NCBI RefSeq assembly: GCF_047675955.1
Contig: NC_132925.1
Location: 77,877,622-77,941,621, forward strand
Origin: Chlorocebus sabaeus
Taxonomy: Eukaryota; Chordata; Mammalia; Primates; Cercopithecidae
Direction: 5' to 3'
DNA length: 64,000 nucleotides
Below are positions 1 through 10,699 of the stretch, in pieces. The notes beneath the pieces are model-generated. The model had not been told where the DNA came from. It did no database searches and saw nothing but the letters and a program-made list of their open reading frames with translations. How positions within the stretch are numbered: the stretch's first letter is position 1; each line of letters opens with the position of its first letter. The position numbers and the translations under genes are program-made.

Positions 1-272
1 ATGTCTCCTTAAGCACATAAAATGAAATTAATTCATGTTTGCTTTCTTTCTATCTGCCCTTAATTCCTGCAGAGGAGAAACACAGAAGCAGAAGGTTTCA
101 GGGTTTATTGCTGCACTGAGTCACTAAATTATACAGGACTGAACCGTTGATCCTAAATTACTCAAACTCTAACCATGTCCTCCAAATCCTACATGTGGAA
201 CTGTGGCCAAATGCAGCCAATGACCTCCCAACATATATTTCACAACTAGATTTCCATTTCTAAAATGCTGAC

Positions 273-569
273 TTTTTTTTTTTTTTTTTTTTTTTTTTGC
301 TCTGTTCCCCAGGCTGGAGTGCGGTGGCACGATCTCTGCTCACTGCAACCTCCACCTCCCAGGTTCAAGCAATTCTTCCACCTCAGCCTCCCAAGTAGCT
401 GGGACTTCAGGCATGCACCACCATGCTTGGCTAATTTTTGTATTTTTAATAGAGACAGGGTTTCACCATGTTGGTCAGGCTGGTCTCAGACTCCTGATCT
501 TAGGTGATCCACCTGCCTCGGCCTCCCAAAGTGTTGGGATTACAGGCGTAAGCCACCATGCCCCACCGA
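273..569 (-). mobile_element. Alu SINE, antisense
   Basis: Starts with a T-run (the reversed A-tail), then 'CAGGCTGGAGTGC', the central 'TTTTTAATAGAGACAGGG' linker, and ends in the reversed Alu head 'AAGCCACCATGCCCCACC'. Full-length dimer. It abuts a second antisense Alu, and one target-site duplication (about 263-277 and 872-886) encloses both. Confidence 0.95.
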
Positions 570-871
570 TTTTTTTTTTTTTTTTAAAGAGAGGGGGTCT
601 TGTTCTGTCATCCAGGCTGGAGGAGCGGCACAATCATAACTCACTATAGCTTTGAACTCTTGGGCTCAAAAGCCATCCTCTTGCCTCAGCCTCCAGAGTA
701 GCTGAGACTACAAGCACACACCACTACACCCAGCTAATTGTTTTACTTTCCACAGAGACAGGGGTCTCGCTATGTTGCCCAGGCTGGCACCAAACTCCTG
801 GCCTGAAGTGATTTTCCCGCCATGGCCTCCAAATTGCTGGGATTACAGGCATGAGCCACCGCATCCAGTCC
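570..871 (-). mobile_element. AluJ-like SINE, antisense
   Basis: Begins with a second T-run and reads as a diverged antisense Alu ending 'TGAGCCACCGCATCCAGTCC'. It is more diverged than its neighbour, which fits an older AluJ. It forms a head-to-tail pair with the Alu at 273-569. Confidence 0.93.
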
Positions 872-1860
872 AAAAATACTGACTTTAAAAGTTCCTTCAG
901 ACCTGTACGTTGGTCTCTGCTCAGCAGTTAGAAAGGAAATCGACCCTTTAGCTTTACCACAATTGAGAAAGAAGTCCCACTGACAGTCTGATTTCAGATA
1001 AGATCAAAGCAAGCAAGAATTCTTCCAGGCCAATCGTGATCATCATTGTTCCCTTAATTACAGGAACTTTTATCTGCATTTTGCTTATGGTTCTACCCGG
1101 TGCTGCAATAATCTTCCTTACTAGACTTATGCATTCCCAGAAGAAAGGATTTTCTGCACTCCCCTTCAGCACAGGGTTTTGCTCATAAAAGGACCTCCAT
1201 AAAAACACACTCTCATTCAAGGATGACAAAGAGATTTCATCGTGAGTACCAATTCGACATGACTGATGGAGGCAGCTTGCAGAGCAACGCTGAGAAGAAT
1301 CAGGAGGGCACATCTGGGCTCTGCTGGGAAGACGGCCTGATCAATTAGTGATGTCTTCCTTGATCATGGAAGCAGGAGAGAGAGACCATGTGCCTTTGGA
1401 TCCAGAAAGAAGGCTTCTCCACTGTTGGTTTTAGAATTAGCCTGAGATTTGAGAGTCACCTTTGAGCTTTTCTTAGCAAGAGTATAAACCACGCATTAAG
1501 AACCAGGCCAGTAGCTGTTATATTCTATAACAAATATTTACTATGAAACACCGTTTATATAAAAGAAAAGGAATAAGTAGCATACTGTGACAGAATATGT
1601 TACCCCAAATAACAACTTCTTGCAAAAATGCTTTATAATTTCAAACATTGTGTGTTTTAACTTGTTCAACTCAAAAGTGCAATAACTTCACTTATTGGTT
1701 TAACTAATTCTGTTTTCTATGAAAAAAATTAAAATATTGCTCTTTCCCAAAAAGAAAACCTGGACACATTTTTTAATGTTGTAGCCAGGAGTAACAGTAG
1801 TCAGATAGCGTTTTAAAAACCTAACTCAGATATATTACATTTCTACAATATGAATACAAT
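872..1860. other. non-repetitive stretch, no gene supported
   Basis: No repeat family recognised. The minus strand carries a 119-codon open frame (954-1313) starting from ATG. It matches no protein I know and has no convincing splice sites, so I treat it as chance. Confidence 0.5.
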
Positions 1861-1861
1861 T

Positions 1862-1905
1862 ATTTCTACCTACTTACCTACCTACCTACCTACCTACCTA
1901 CCTAC
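1862..1905. repeat. (CTAC)n tetranucleotide microsatellite
   Basis: About ten CTAC units, mostly perfect, sit exactly where the T-run of the adjoining antisense Alu should be. The array probably grew out of the Alu tail. Confidence 0.93.
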
Positions 1906-2190
1906 AGGGTCTCACTCTGTCTCCCAGCCCAGCTAGAATGGAGTGGTGTGATTGCAACACATTGCAGACTTGACCTCTCAGACCCAAGTGATCCTCCTAC
2001 CTCAACATCTAGAGTAGCTGGGACTACAGGCCTGTGCTACCACCCTTGGTTAGGTTTTTATTTTTTACTTTGTAGAAATGGGGTCTCCCTATGTTGTCCA
2101 GGCTGGTCTCGAATTCCTGGGCTAAAGTGATCCTCCCCCCTCGACCTCCCAAAGTGCTGAGATTACAGGTGTGAGCTGCCACACCAAATC
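1905..2190 (-). mobile_element. AluJ-like SINE, antisense
   Basis: Reads 'GGGTCTCACTCTGTC' through 'AGTAGCTGGGACTACAGG' to 'AAAGTGCTGAGATTACAGG', ending in a degenerate head. Its tail is replaced by the (CTAC)n array. Confidence 0.92.
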
Positions 2191-2273
2191 CACATATATA
2201 CACATATACATGTATATACATGTATATATACACACACATATAAATATATACATATATATACATGTATATACAT
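2191..2273. repeat. AC/AT-rich microsatellite
   Basis: Alternating CA, TA and CATGTATA units with strong dyad symmetry, able to fold or form cruciform-like structure. It lies between two antisense Alu pieces. Confidence 0.9.
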
Positions 2274-2443
2274 AGCTAGGATTACAGGTGCACACCATCA
2301 CACCCAGTTAATTTTTTTTATTTTTAGTAGAGACAGGGTTTCATTATGCTGGCCAGACTAGTCTTGAACTCCTGACCTCGTGATCCACCTGCCTCAGCCT
2401 CTCAAAGTGCTGTGATTACAGGTGTGAGCCACCATGCCCGGCC
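2274..2443 (-). mobile_element. partial Alu, antisense
   Basis: Starts inside Alu at 'TAGCTAGGATTACAGG' and runs to 'GAGCCACCATGCCCGGCC'. The tail half is missing, replaced by the microsatellite upstream. Confidence 0.92.
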
Positions 2444-2444
2444 C

Positions 2445-4932
2445 CAAGTCCCTATAATTTTTAAATCCAAGGTCTTAAAATGTTTTCTTCAAATATGACT
2501 TCACTTTCTCCACAGCAAAAAAAGGAAGCATTCCAACTTTAATAATGTCACACGTAGTTTTAGAGCTAAATGACAACCTAAAAAATAAAACTAAATGTAT
2601 TCATGTCTCTCTGAAATAAAATGCACTAATGAAAAAATTAATACTTACATAATTCTTTCATAAGAGAATATTTTCTCCTAAGTACAAGGAATCTTACTCC
2701 TGGAGACATAATACCTGTAAAATTAGTGTTGAAATATTGAATGGTCTATTTCATTGAGAAGTAGTATTTGGGAAGTTAAATGGACACAGATAAAGGGTGA
2801 GGAAGCTTTGGCCCTTGCTTTTATTTTTGATTCAGTTGAAAGTTTTCTAATAACACCTCCCAGCTCTCCCTGTTTATCCCACCATAGAAAGAGTGAAAAT
2901 CAACAAAGTAGGGAAGATAGCTGTACCTGCTTGGTTTGATTTCGAAGTTCTCTCTTGATTTTGTAGATCTTTCACTGAAATACGGAGCAAAACACAGAAT
3001 GCTCTGGAGATGCTTTTAAGATACTCCTGGGGATTGAATTTGTGTTACATGTCTAACAAAGAAATGGATGAACAAGCCAAGTAAAAGACCACCTTTAATC
3101 TCAGAAAATGAAAAGTTCAATACAGCACACGAAGTTGTGAAAGACAAAGAATCCTGAGGACTGGATAAACAGTATCAAAAGATGGAAGGGGAAGTGATCC
3201 ATTAAAAAACGGCCCAGCCACTAGATAATGGTCTTAGAAAGCAGATTCTAATGTGATTCCTGAAAATGGCATGACAAGACCATTTAGAGGATAAAAGAAT
3301 CTTGGGGGCTGTGGGTTCACCACATACTTGGAATCACAGTCAAGCTTCCTATGTCCCTAACCTCAGTTTACCCACTGAAGTATGTATGTCCTGCCCAGCC
3401 CTTATGTGATAACGTACTGTGTGAGAGTGATAAAACCCATATCGGTCAGAGCAGTCAAGACTATCAGAATAGCTTTCTGATTACCACATCTGATTTTCAA
3501 ATATCTCTAGTGTGGCAATCTTTCAAGCAGGGAGAACGAAGTGTCTTCCTTCGAAAAGCAGCTCCTTTGAGGTCTTCCAGGGGCTGGGGAAAAAAGAAGG
3601 CTTTCCTTCATCAAAGCGCAGGAAAAGACAGACAGCAGGAACCAAATGGACAATTTTCTACCCATTTACAACGTTACTTTTGAGCATCAAAAAAAAAAAG
3701 TCCCATTAAAATCAAAGATCACTTTATACTTTGGTAATATTTAACAATTTTCTTTACTAGGATGAAAACCCAGGGTAAAATTACTGGGCTGATTGTTGTC
3801 AACTGGAAAAAAATATATATATGTGAAATGTAAATACCAGCTATACTCACATGCAATGCCTTTCTTGGCTTTTACAGATGGATTTACACCTTTGTTAAAC
3901 CACCTAGGGGACAGCGTTTTCAAAAGACTACATTAAATTCTGAGTAACAATTTAAATATAGTGAAAAACCCCAGCTGTTATGTAAGAGTTAGAAAGCCGA
4001 CCACGAAACTAGGTAGACATGAGCCAGAGGCCTGCAGGCATCTGCCAGGAAGGTTTTAAATCCTGTAAATCGGCAGTCTGTAGGCACCCTACAAACAGTG
4101 AACTACTGGACCACCGTCACTCTCAAAGAGTCCTGGGAAGCAGGCTTGATCAGCACTGCCCACATTTGCTTGGGTCTGCGGGGAGATGGTTAGTCAAATG
4201 ACATAAAAACACAGCACTGGAAACCACTGACCCTGCTTTAGAGACAGGAAACAGAAGATGTTTGCACTTCTTTCTCTTAGCACAAAGTTTTTTCAGACTT
4301 TCACAGTCTCTTGAGTCCTCAGAAAAAAAACCCAGCTCCTTCTGGATGGAGACTTACAATCACAGCAGGGCCCAGTTTCAAGTGGTGGGTACTGGCAAGT
4401 CTGAGGCGGATGAAGGCCCCTGCAGCTGCACTTGGGTGTTAAAAATGAGGAAGGACAGGATGAGGTTATGCCAGAGCGGAGGCACAGAGCAGCACAGGCT
4501 GGATCAGTCCCGGCTATGGAAAGAAATACCCAAAGCTCATCAGATTCTCTCAGCCTCAGCAGGAAAACTGAACACCCAGATGTGAAAGAGACTATTTACA
4601 GAAGCATCTCTTCCTGCCAATACCTGAATGACATCCATCTTTCTGGCTGACAAGTTTAAGTCAGTCCAGAAATGTGAGAAGACAGTATAGACACGTATAA
4701 AAAGGAAAGGGGTGGGAAGAGCCATCCGTGCTTAATTATACACTTCCTGTTAATAAAATATAGAAATAATTAAGTACAGACCACCATATGACCTGACTGT
4801 AAGGTCATGACTTAATTTGTTTAATATACAGACTATACGTTTAAATAATTCAGTATGACATGCTGATTTGCATTAATAAAAAGATGGATCTTTGGTCTGT
4901 AATTATTAAGTGGGCTTTCTCAAGAAGCCAAT
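2445..4932. other. unique A+T-rich stretch, no gene supported
   Basis: No transposable element recognised over about 2.5 kb. Open frames at 3351-3683 and 4262-4585 (plus) are short, match no known family and lack splice or promoter signals. The last 200 bases hold clustered TAAT cores and an ATTTGCAT octamer (4866-4873). Confidence 0.5.
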
Positions 4933-4941
4933 AATAGCCAG

Positions 4942-5248
4942 GGCCGGGCGCGGTGGCTCAAGCATGTAACCCCAGCACTTTGGGAGGCCAAAGTGGGTTG
5001 ATCACCTGAGGTCAGGAGTTCCAGACTAGCCTGGCCAACATGGTGAAACACTATCTCTACTAAAACTACAAAAATTAGCTGGGCTTAGTGTTAGGCGCCT
5101 ATAATCCAGGCTACTTGGGAGGCTGAGACATGAGAATCACTTGAACCCGAGACGCAGAGGTTGCAGTGAGCCGAGATTGTGCCACTGCACTCCAACCTGG
5201 GCAACAGAACAAGATTCCTTCTCAAAAAATAAAAATAAAAAAAAGAAC
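4942..5248 (+). mobile_element. Alu SINE, sense
   Basis: Begins GGCCGGGCGCGGTGGCTCA and ends in an A-rich tail. The nine-base target-site duplication AATAGCCAG is present at 4933-4941 and 5251-5259. Confidence 0.96.
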
Positions 5249-5259
5249 CCAATAGCCAG

Positions 5260-5847
5260 GTGACTACAGTATCAGTGCTGCGTTCAGTGAGTACCACTGG
5301 AGGAGCAGATGTAAAGCGGTGTCATGCGGAAAGCCTAAGGTGGTAAATTACATTCAGATGAAAGGACGAGGAAAGGCATCAGGAAAGAAGTAGCTCATAG
5401 GATTCGCTGGGGCATCTGCATGTTCATGGCGGGGGACACAAAATACCAGATGGAGAGAACAGCACGGGACAGGTAAAGGGAGAGGGGACAGAGCATGGTT
5501 TGAGGCAAGGTATGCCATCAGCTTAGACAGAGTGTAAGGGACACAGAAAACACTGGAAGGCAATGAGACTGGAAGCAGTTTGGCAGGTCTTACGTGTGCT
5601 TATGCTACTGGCACACACATTGAACCCCAAAGGCAAGGCCAAGTAAAGCAGCCTCTGGTGGGAAAGGAGAGCTGAGTTGAGGGGCAATTCTCCTACTTAC
5701 CAAGACGACAGGTCCATAAGTCCACATTATATCCCTGATATCAAAAATAAGCAACAGAGCTAGGATCTATGTCCTATTTTGTTCATTGATACATGCCAGA
5801 TACACAAAACAATGATGGATACATATTATGTGCTCCAGAAAGATTTA
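5260..5847. other. unique stretch, nothing recognised
   Basis: No repeat family or credible exon seen. Confidence 0.45.
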
Positions 5848-5932
5848 CCAGAGCAACTATTCTATACTGCCATCACAATTTTTTTTTTTAAACTACAGTG
5901 CACACATAGTGACAAGGGCCTAAAATAATGTG
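5848..5932 (+). repeat. copy A of an 85-90 bp dispersed duplication
   Basis: From CCAGAGCAAC to TAAAATAATGTG this matches 7856-7945 with about five substitutions, one two-base indel and a different T-run length. That is roughly 94% identity outside the T-run. Flanking bases do not match. Confidence 0.85.
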
Positions 5933-5954
5933 AAGTATTTACCAATACTACAAG

Positions 5955-6110
5955 GAGAGACGGCTGAGGGAAGACATTTAATGATTACTGAGTGCTCACT
6001 GTATGTTAAGACACTGCGGATATTTTACAGGTATACTATCTAATGTGGTCCTTAGAAATTTATGATGTAATTGCTTTTATATTTTACAACTTACATCTTT
6101 TATCTCTGAA
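5955..6110 (+). repeat. MIR SINE fragment
   Basis: 'TGAGTGCTCACTGTATGTTAAGACACTG' and the following segment resemble the MIR core (…TGAGCACTTACTATGTGCCAGGCACTG…). Old and diverged. Confidence 0.6.
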
Positions 6111-6114
6111 ATCA

Positions 6115-7645
6115 GGACAGATCCTATTATTGATGGTATCTTAGCAATACAGCACAGTTTAATTGGTAGTGAGTTTTCTTCCTTAGTGGTATATAAAAGA
6201 CAGCAGGTCTTACATTCAATGGCATCTTCCATTTGATGAATCTTAATATACAGGTGATGGAAACTAAGGCTCAATGAATTACATTTGTTCCCTTGGGCCT
6301 AGATGCACCTGTCTACCAAGCACCTGCTTCTCCCTCCAATGCTATAATCAGCCCTGAGGTATTAAGAACCATACAACGGAAAGTAGCTCTTAGCGTGTTC
6401 TCCCACCTAATTCTTTCCAAACAAGCAGGCAGAAAGACTACCTTAGGCCACCCTAGCATTCATGCTTAACCCTTTCAATCCCAATCAGCCTGGAAACAGA
6501 AGAACGTGGCATCTCTCCAGGTCCCCAGAGCAGGCTAACAGTCTGCATATGGTACACCCCATGGTGAGAAGGACAATCCATACTGGGTGATAACCAGCAA
6601 TTCAGTGGATGCCTAACATTTTATTTTCTCCATACCAAGCTGGTAGGACAATAGAGTACCTTCCCATCCAATATGCTCTTTATTTTCATGTTTCATTACA
6701 AGGCAAAAACCTTCATCAAGGAAAAATGGGGGAAGAGGTATAAAAATAGGCAAGCATAATTATCAGGTAGTATCATTTTAAAACATCATTTTTATTAAAG
6801 AGGTTTCTTTTACTTTTTTAAAGGTCCGGATATCTAACAATGATATCAATGTTACAAAGTAAAGGAAAAAGAAAAGGCATTCTACAAATTGTGGAGCCTG
6901 AATTTATCTAAAATCAGATGGTTCAGACCCCAGGAGCAGGTGGTCACCCTAGGAAAGCAGTTGGCAAATTGGCTTATCTCAGAAGCAGTGTGAAAAGGCT
7001 CTAAAGCTTCCTGGATTGAAGAATCGGGGATGCTATTAACGCTTAGCTCAGTCTTAATAGACAGTGCAAAACAAGAACACTTCTCTGTGGATTGAGGGAA
7101 GTGCAGTTGAAATTAGGGAGCGTATACATCTTGTACATAGCCTGTAAATTCACCTTTGGATTTATAGTTTCCAAGGGAGCTGAAACAGTACACCCAAGGT
7201 TGTTCTTATCTACCTCATCTCAGTGTATACCACCCAGAGGGAACAAGTGATAACACCTTCTTAGCATCAGCAGTCAATAGAGACATTAATTAAGAGTTGA
7301 AAGCCATCCAGTAGCTTTCTTACATCACAGAACTCAAATATGGAGGCAGTTCTTTGCTTACCAACCCAACTTTCACACTCCTTGTTTCCAAGAACACACT
7401 GTTAAAGGATGCACAAAGCATCACTACTCGTGTTGTTTTATCTGTATGAAAACTACAGCTATATACAGACATAGTAGCAAAATATAACTTAAGAGAAAAC
7501 CCAGCAAAACATAAGCCCTAAGTTTATTGGTAGACGAGCTTAAAAATATTTAAATGCAGACTACTACAACATCTGAAATCCACATTAGTCCATATGGTTT
7601 GCCATCTATTCCCACAAGGGCACCACTGCCTTTGTCAGCAGATGA
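6115..7645. other. unique stretch, nothing recognised
   Basis: About 1.5 kb without a recognisable repeat, exon, RNA gene or microsatellite. Confidence 0.45.
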
Positions 7646-7649
7646 AGAG

Positions 7650-7885
7650 CGCTCAGCTATGTTGAACACTTACTATGTTCCAGGCGCTGAACTAAGAAGA
7701 TTCTATGGTTATTTCCACTGACCTTCACCGTGTTGTTATGAGATTATTACTGTTAGCATCCCCAGGTTAAAGATGAGGTAATGGAGGCTTGGTGAGGTTA
7801 GATCCCTTGCCTAAAACCACAACAGGACCAGGATTTTTACCTGGCCAGTGACACTCCAGAGCAACGATTCTATATTGCCACCACA
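7650..7885 (+). repeat. MIR SINE, near full length
   Basis: 'GAACACTTACTATGTTCCAGGCGCTGA', then 'AGATGAGGTAATGGAGGCTTGGTGAGGTTAG', then a degenerate 3' end 'ACTCCAGAGC…TTCTATATTGCC', in consensus order. Confidence 0.85.
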
Positions 7886-7945
7886 ATTTTTTTTTTTTTT
7901 TAACGACAGTGCACACATGTAGTGACAAGTGCCTAAAATAATGTG
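7856..7945 (+). repeat. copy B of an 85-90 bp dispersed duplication
   Basis: Matches 5848-5932. Here the left part is continuous with the 3' end of a MIR, which suggests this is the older copy and that copy A derives from it. Confidence 0.85.
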
Positions 7946-8695
7946 TTCTGAATGCGCACGGACTCTCTCTTCTAACTTGTCTGATATTTGTTAGCACCTC
8001 AACCATCCTGCCACCAAATCTGGAGGTGGAAAGTAAGCTTATAATCCAGAAAACCCAAACCCAACTCATGGACCTGGGCATTAATGGGCCTCCAGTTGTC
8101 TTAGCCTTGGAGACAGGGTGGTTTGGGAGCTGTACTGCAGCAGATTTGAAGAGGAGGTGTTTGGGGTGCTCCTGCAGGGATGGATGAATGATAGGAGAAC
8201 ACACCTTACATCAGAGGACGGGGACTTACAGAGTCTTCGCCAACTCTGCAGGTGTGCATCCATTTACAGACTTCTAACAGATCCACAGATGTGTCTGTGA
8301 CAGGAGGAGCAGGCCTTTAATCGAGAGACTGGGAGTCGGGGGGTGGGGAGAATTAACAGCACAGCAGCAATGGTAGAAGTCATTTATTTTTCTAATTAAA
8401 TTCTCAAATTCATGGGAGTAGCCTATTAAAAATACAAAACAAAACAAACCGGAAAATGTGGATGCGAGAGGTTAGCGTCAGCATTATTTTTTAACGATGA
8501 TACTGATAAACGAAGACATTACAACCTTGTGTTGTTTCCTTATTGCCTCTAACTTTGGGTATTTAAAAAAAAAAAAAAAAAACACTATTTCTAGCCACCA
8601 TACTATGTCATTTGATACTTGTAATTTGAGCTGATGCACTCAACAAGACTATTTGTGTTTAAAACTGTGTTCGAAAATTACATTTTAAAAAAAAC
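7946..8695. other. unique stretch with a poly-A run
   Basis: Contains an A-run of about 19 near 8563-8582 with no recognisable element attached. Nothing else seen. Confidence 0.45.
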
Positions 8696-8697
8696 AG

Positions 8698-8930
8698 ACA
8701 TTTATAGAGCAATTTCTATTTGCAAAGTGCTTTGCAGTCATTTTTTAAAGTAATTCTTAACAACCATGTAAAGTAGGTCAGAGTTATTATCCCTTATGCC
8801 TCCTCTTTCAGAAGGCTGAGTCAAGGAAGGTACAAAAAGGTTAAGTGATTTTCCTGGGGTTACACACAAAGTTGGTAGCAGAACCAAAGATGCTACTACA
8901 GCTGCTAAATCCCACGACATCCCAATGAAT
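8698..8930 (+). repeat. MIR-family SINE, diverged
   Basis: 'CAAAGTGCTTTGCAGTCA', 'TTATTATCCCTTATG' and 'GGTTAAGTGATTTTCCTGGGGTTACACA' follow the MIR/MIR3 layout. Confidence 0.65.
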
Positions 8931-8944
8931 CCCACTGACACATT

Positions 8945-9115
8945 GGCCCCATTTCAGAATTTCCTAGGATCTCTGTTTCAAACGATATACAGATGCCTGT
9001 CCCCCTCCCCACAAATCTACTGAATTGGAATTCACAAACAGGTGCTGAAAATCAAGCAGCAGGTGTTCCCCAATGAGTCTCCAGGGAAGTGTGGTTTGGG
9101 ACCCGTTACTGGTAA
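8945..9115 (+). repeat. possible hAT-type DNA transposon relic
   Basis: 'TCTACTGAATTGGAATTC', 'GGTGTTCCCCAATGAG' and 'GTGTGGTTTGGGACC' resemble the end of MER5/MER20-like hAT-Charlie elements. The match is weak and the subfamily is not assigned. Confidence 0.3.
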
Positions 9116-9461
9116 GTCTTCTGGAGGTTCACCCTTTTTTCCACAGACAGCACTACAACAGACTGCAATGTTCCAAGCAAGACTGAAATGACACCAAAGC
9201 AGAAACTGACAGCTCTCTCTCCTGAAGGGGCCTTTTAAAAGGCCATATGAAATCACTTTCTATTCACCACGTTCACTCTCAAACACAACTGTTTCCGGCA
9301 TTTTGGACTTTTTCCTGAAAAGATTTCCCTTACGTTCCTTTTACCTAAAAATATTAGCAATGCTATCTCAGCAATCATTCCAAAACCACCTCCTATTTTT
9401 CATTCCTCTTCGCTGACAATTATTCACCCATTCCATGTGTAGCTAACACTCCATTATCAGA

Positions 9462-9900
9462 ACTAACCACCATTTATGGAGGGCGCACAAGAAACCTAGG
9501 CACTGGGCAGAGTAGGTAACTTGTATTACTCCATTTAATCCACCCAGAGAGATGTCTCCATTTCACAAATTTAAAAAATTTACAGCCTGGGTAACAGAGC
9601 AATACTCCATCTCTACAAAAAATAAAATAAAGCAAAAATTAGCCAGGCATGGTGGAATGTGCCTATAGTCCCAGAAACTTGGGAGGCTGAGGTGGGAGGA
9701 TTGCTTGAGTCCAAGAAGTCAAGGCTGCAGTGACCCATGATGGTGCCACTGTACTCCAGCCTGGGCCACAGAGGGAAACCCTGTCTGTAAACAAACAAAC
9801 AGACTGACAAATAAATAACAAGGATTTAAGCAAGTTGTCCAGGGATACAATATTACTTATTCCCAGAACCAAGATTCAAGTCAGATTAATCTTATCCCAG
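9462..9900 (+). repeat. MIR SINE split by an Alu
   Basis: The left part (9462-9575, 'CACTGGGCAGAGTAGGTAACTTGTATTACTCC') and right part (about 9815-9900, 'GCAAGTTGTCCAGGGATACA…AACCAAGATTCAAGTC') are consecutive MIR segments separated by the Alu at 9578-9815. Confidence 0.65.
9578..9815 (+). mobile_element. AluJ-like SINE, 5'-truncated, sense
   Basis: Starts at 'CAGCCTGGGTAACAGAGCAA' and runs through the right monomer to 'GAAACCCTGTCTGTAAACAAACAAACAG'. Diverged. Confidence 0.88.
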
Positions 9901-10285
9901 AAGCAACAGAATCATTTTGTTTCTTTTTGAATTCCTCTTTTGGCTCTTCATTCTTCTTTATTTATTCACTTCAACAGTAAGTAGACCATCAAAAGAAGAT
10001 TGTTTCCATTTAAAGACCTTTGCTATATGCTTTAGTCAATAAGAAAAGAGACTCCATTCCAAAATCATACAATGAGGAGAGGTAATGCCTGGGGAAAACA
10101 ACCCAATGTAACCTATCATGCCTATTTCAACTGCCAAACCAGAAAAGCTGGGTTTAAATATGAACTCAGATGATTCTGATGTATCATCTAACAGAACCTG
10201 CTTCAACTTCTTTCCCGAATTATCTAAAGCACAACCTCTAGAGATACAGTAAGAGAAACAAGGATAAAGTCAGAACAAGAGGAAG
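9900..10285. other. unique stretch, nothing recognised
   Basis: No repeat or exon signal seen. Confidence 0.4.
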
Positions 10286-10488
10286 ACCCGTCTCTACTAA
10301 AAAATACAAAAAACTAGCCGGGCGAGGTGGCGGGCGCCTGTAGTCCCAGCTACTTGGGAGGCTGAGGCAGGAGAACGGCGTAAACCCGGGAGGCGGGGCT
10401 TGCAGTGAGCTGAGATCCAGCCACTGCACCCCAGCCTGGGCGACAGAGCGAGACTCCGTCTCAAAAAAAAAAAAAAAAAAAAAAAAAA
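10286..10488 (+). mobile_element. AluY (Old World monkey type), 5'-truncated
   Basis: Begins in the mid-element at 'GACCCGTCTCTACTAAAAAA', carries 'GGCGTAAACCCGGG' and 'GAGATCCAGCCACTGCACC', and ends in a 26-base A-tail. Low divergence indicates a young insertion. Confidence 0.95.
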
Positions 10489-10557
10489 GAAGGGAGCAGC
10501 CTAAGGGCAAACGACGAGGCCAGAGCAACTCTGTGCAATGTTTAAAAAGATGTATAT

Positions 10558-10699
10558 GGCCAGGCGTGCTGGCTCACACCTATAACCCCAGCACTTTGGA
10601 AGGCTGAGGTGGGAGGATTTCTTGAGCCCCAGAGTTTGAGACCAGCCTGGGCAATATAGTGAAACCTTGTCTCTATCCAAAAAAAAAAAAAAAAAAAAA
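10558..10699 (+). mobile_element. free left Alu monomer (FLAM-like), sense
   Basis: 'GGCCAGGCGTGCTGGCTCAC' to 'GTGAAACCTTGTCTCTATCC' followed directly by an A-tail, with no right monomer. FLAM elements are among the oldest Alu relatives; a truncated dimer is the alternative. Confidence 0.8.

Noticed and set aside
35..72. Good-looking plus-strand 3' splice site (pyrimidine tract and TGCAG) at the left edge
   Set aside because: The following sequence closes in all three frames within about 75 bases and has no donor of quality; may be a pseudo-acceptor or non-coding exon.
273..507. Open frames with 'SVPQAGVRWHDL'-type peptides, recurring at many places (for example 10238-10528, 12436-12744, 16827-17108, 37030-37308, 57749-58045)
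   Set aside because: These are Alu elements translated in sense or antisense. The same peptide text recurs wherever an Alu lies, so they are not genes.
954..1313. 119-codon minus-strand frame starting with ATG in non-repetitive DNA
   Set aside because: Not recognised, no splice, promoter or polyadenylation context. A frame of this length is expected by chance in 64 kb.
1862..2273. Possible CRISPR-like regular repeats
   Set aside because: They are tetranucleotide and dinucleotide microsatellites with no spacers, in primate DNA.
3351..3683. 110-codon plus-strand frame
   Set aside because: No recognisable domain or splice signals; treated as chance.
7767..8204. 145-codon minus-strand frame
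   Set aside because: Half of it is antisense MIR and a poly-T run read as lysines; no gene signals.
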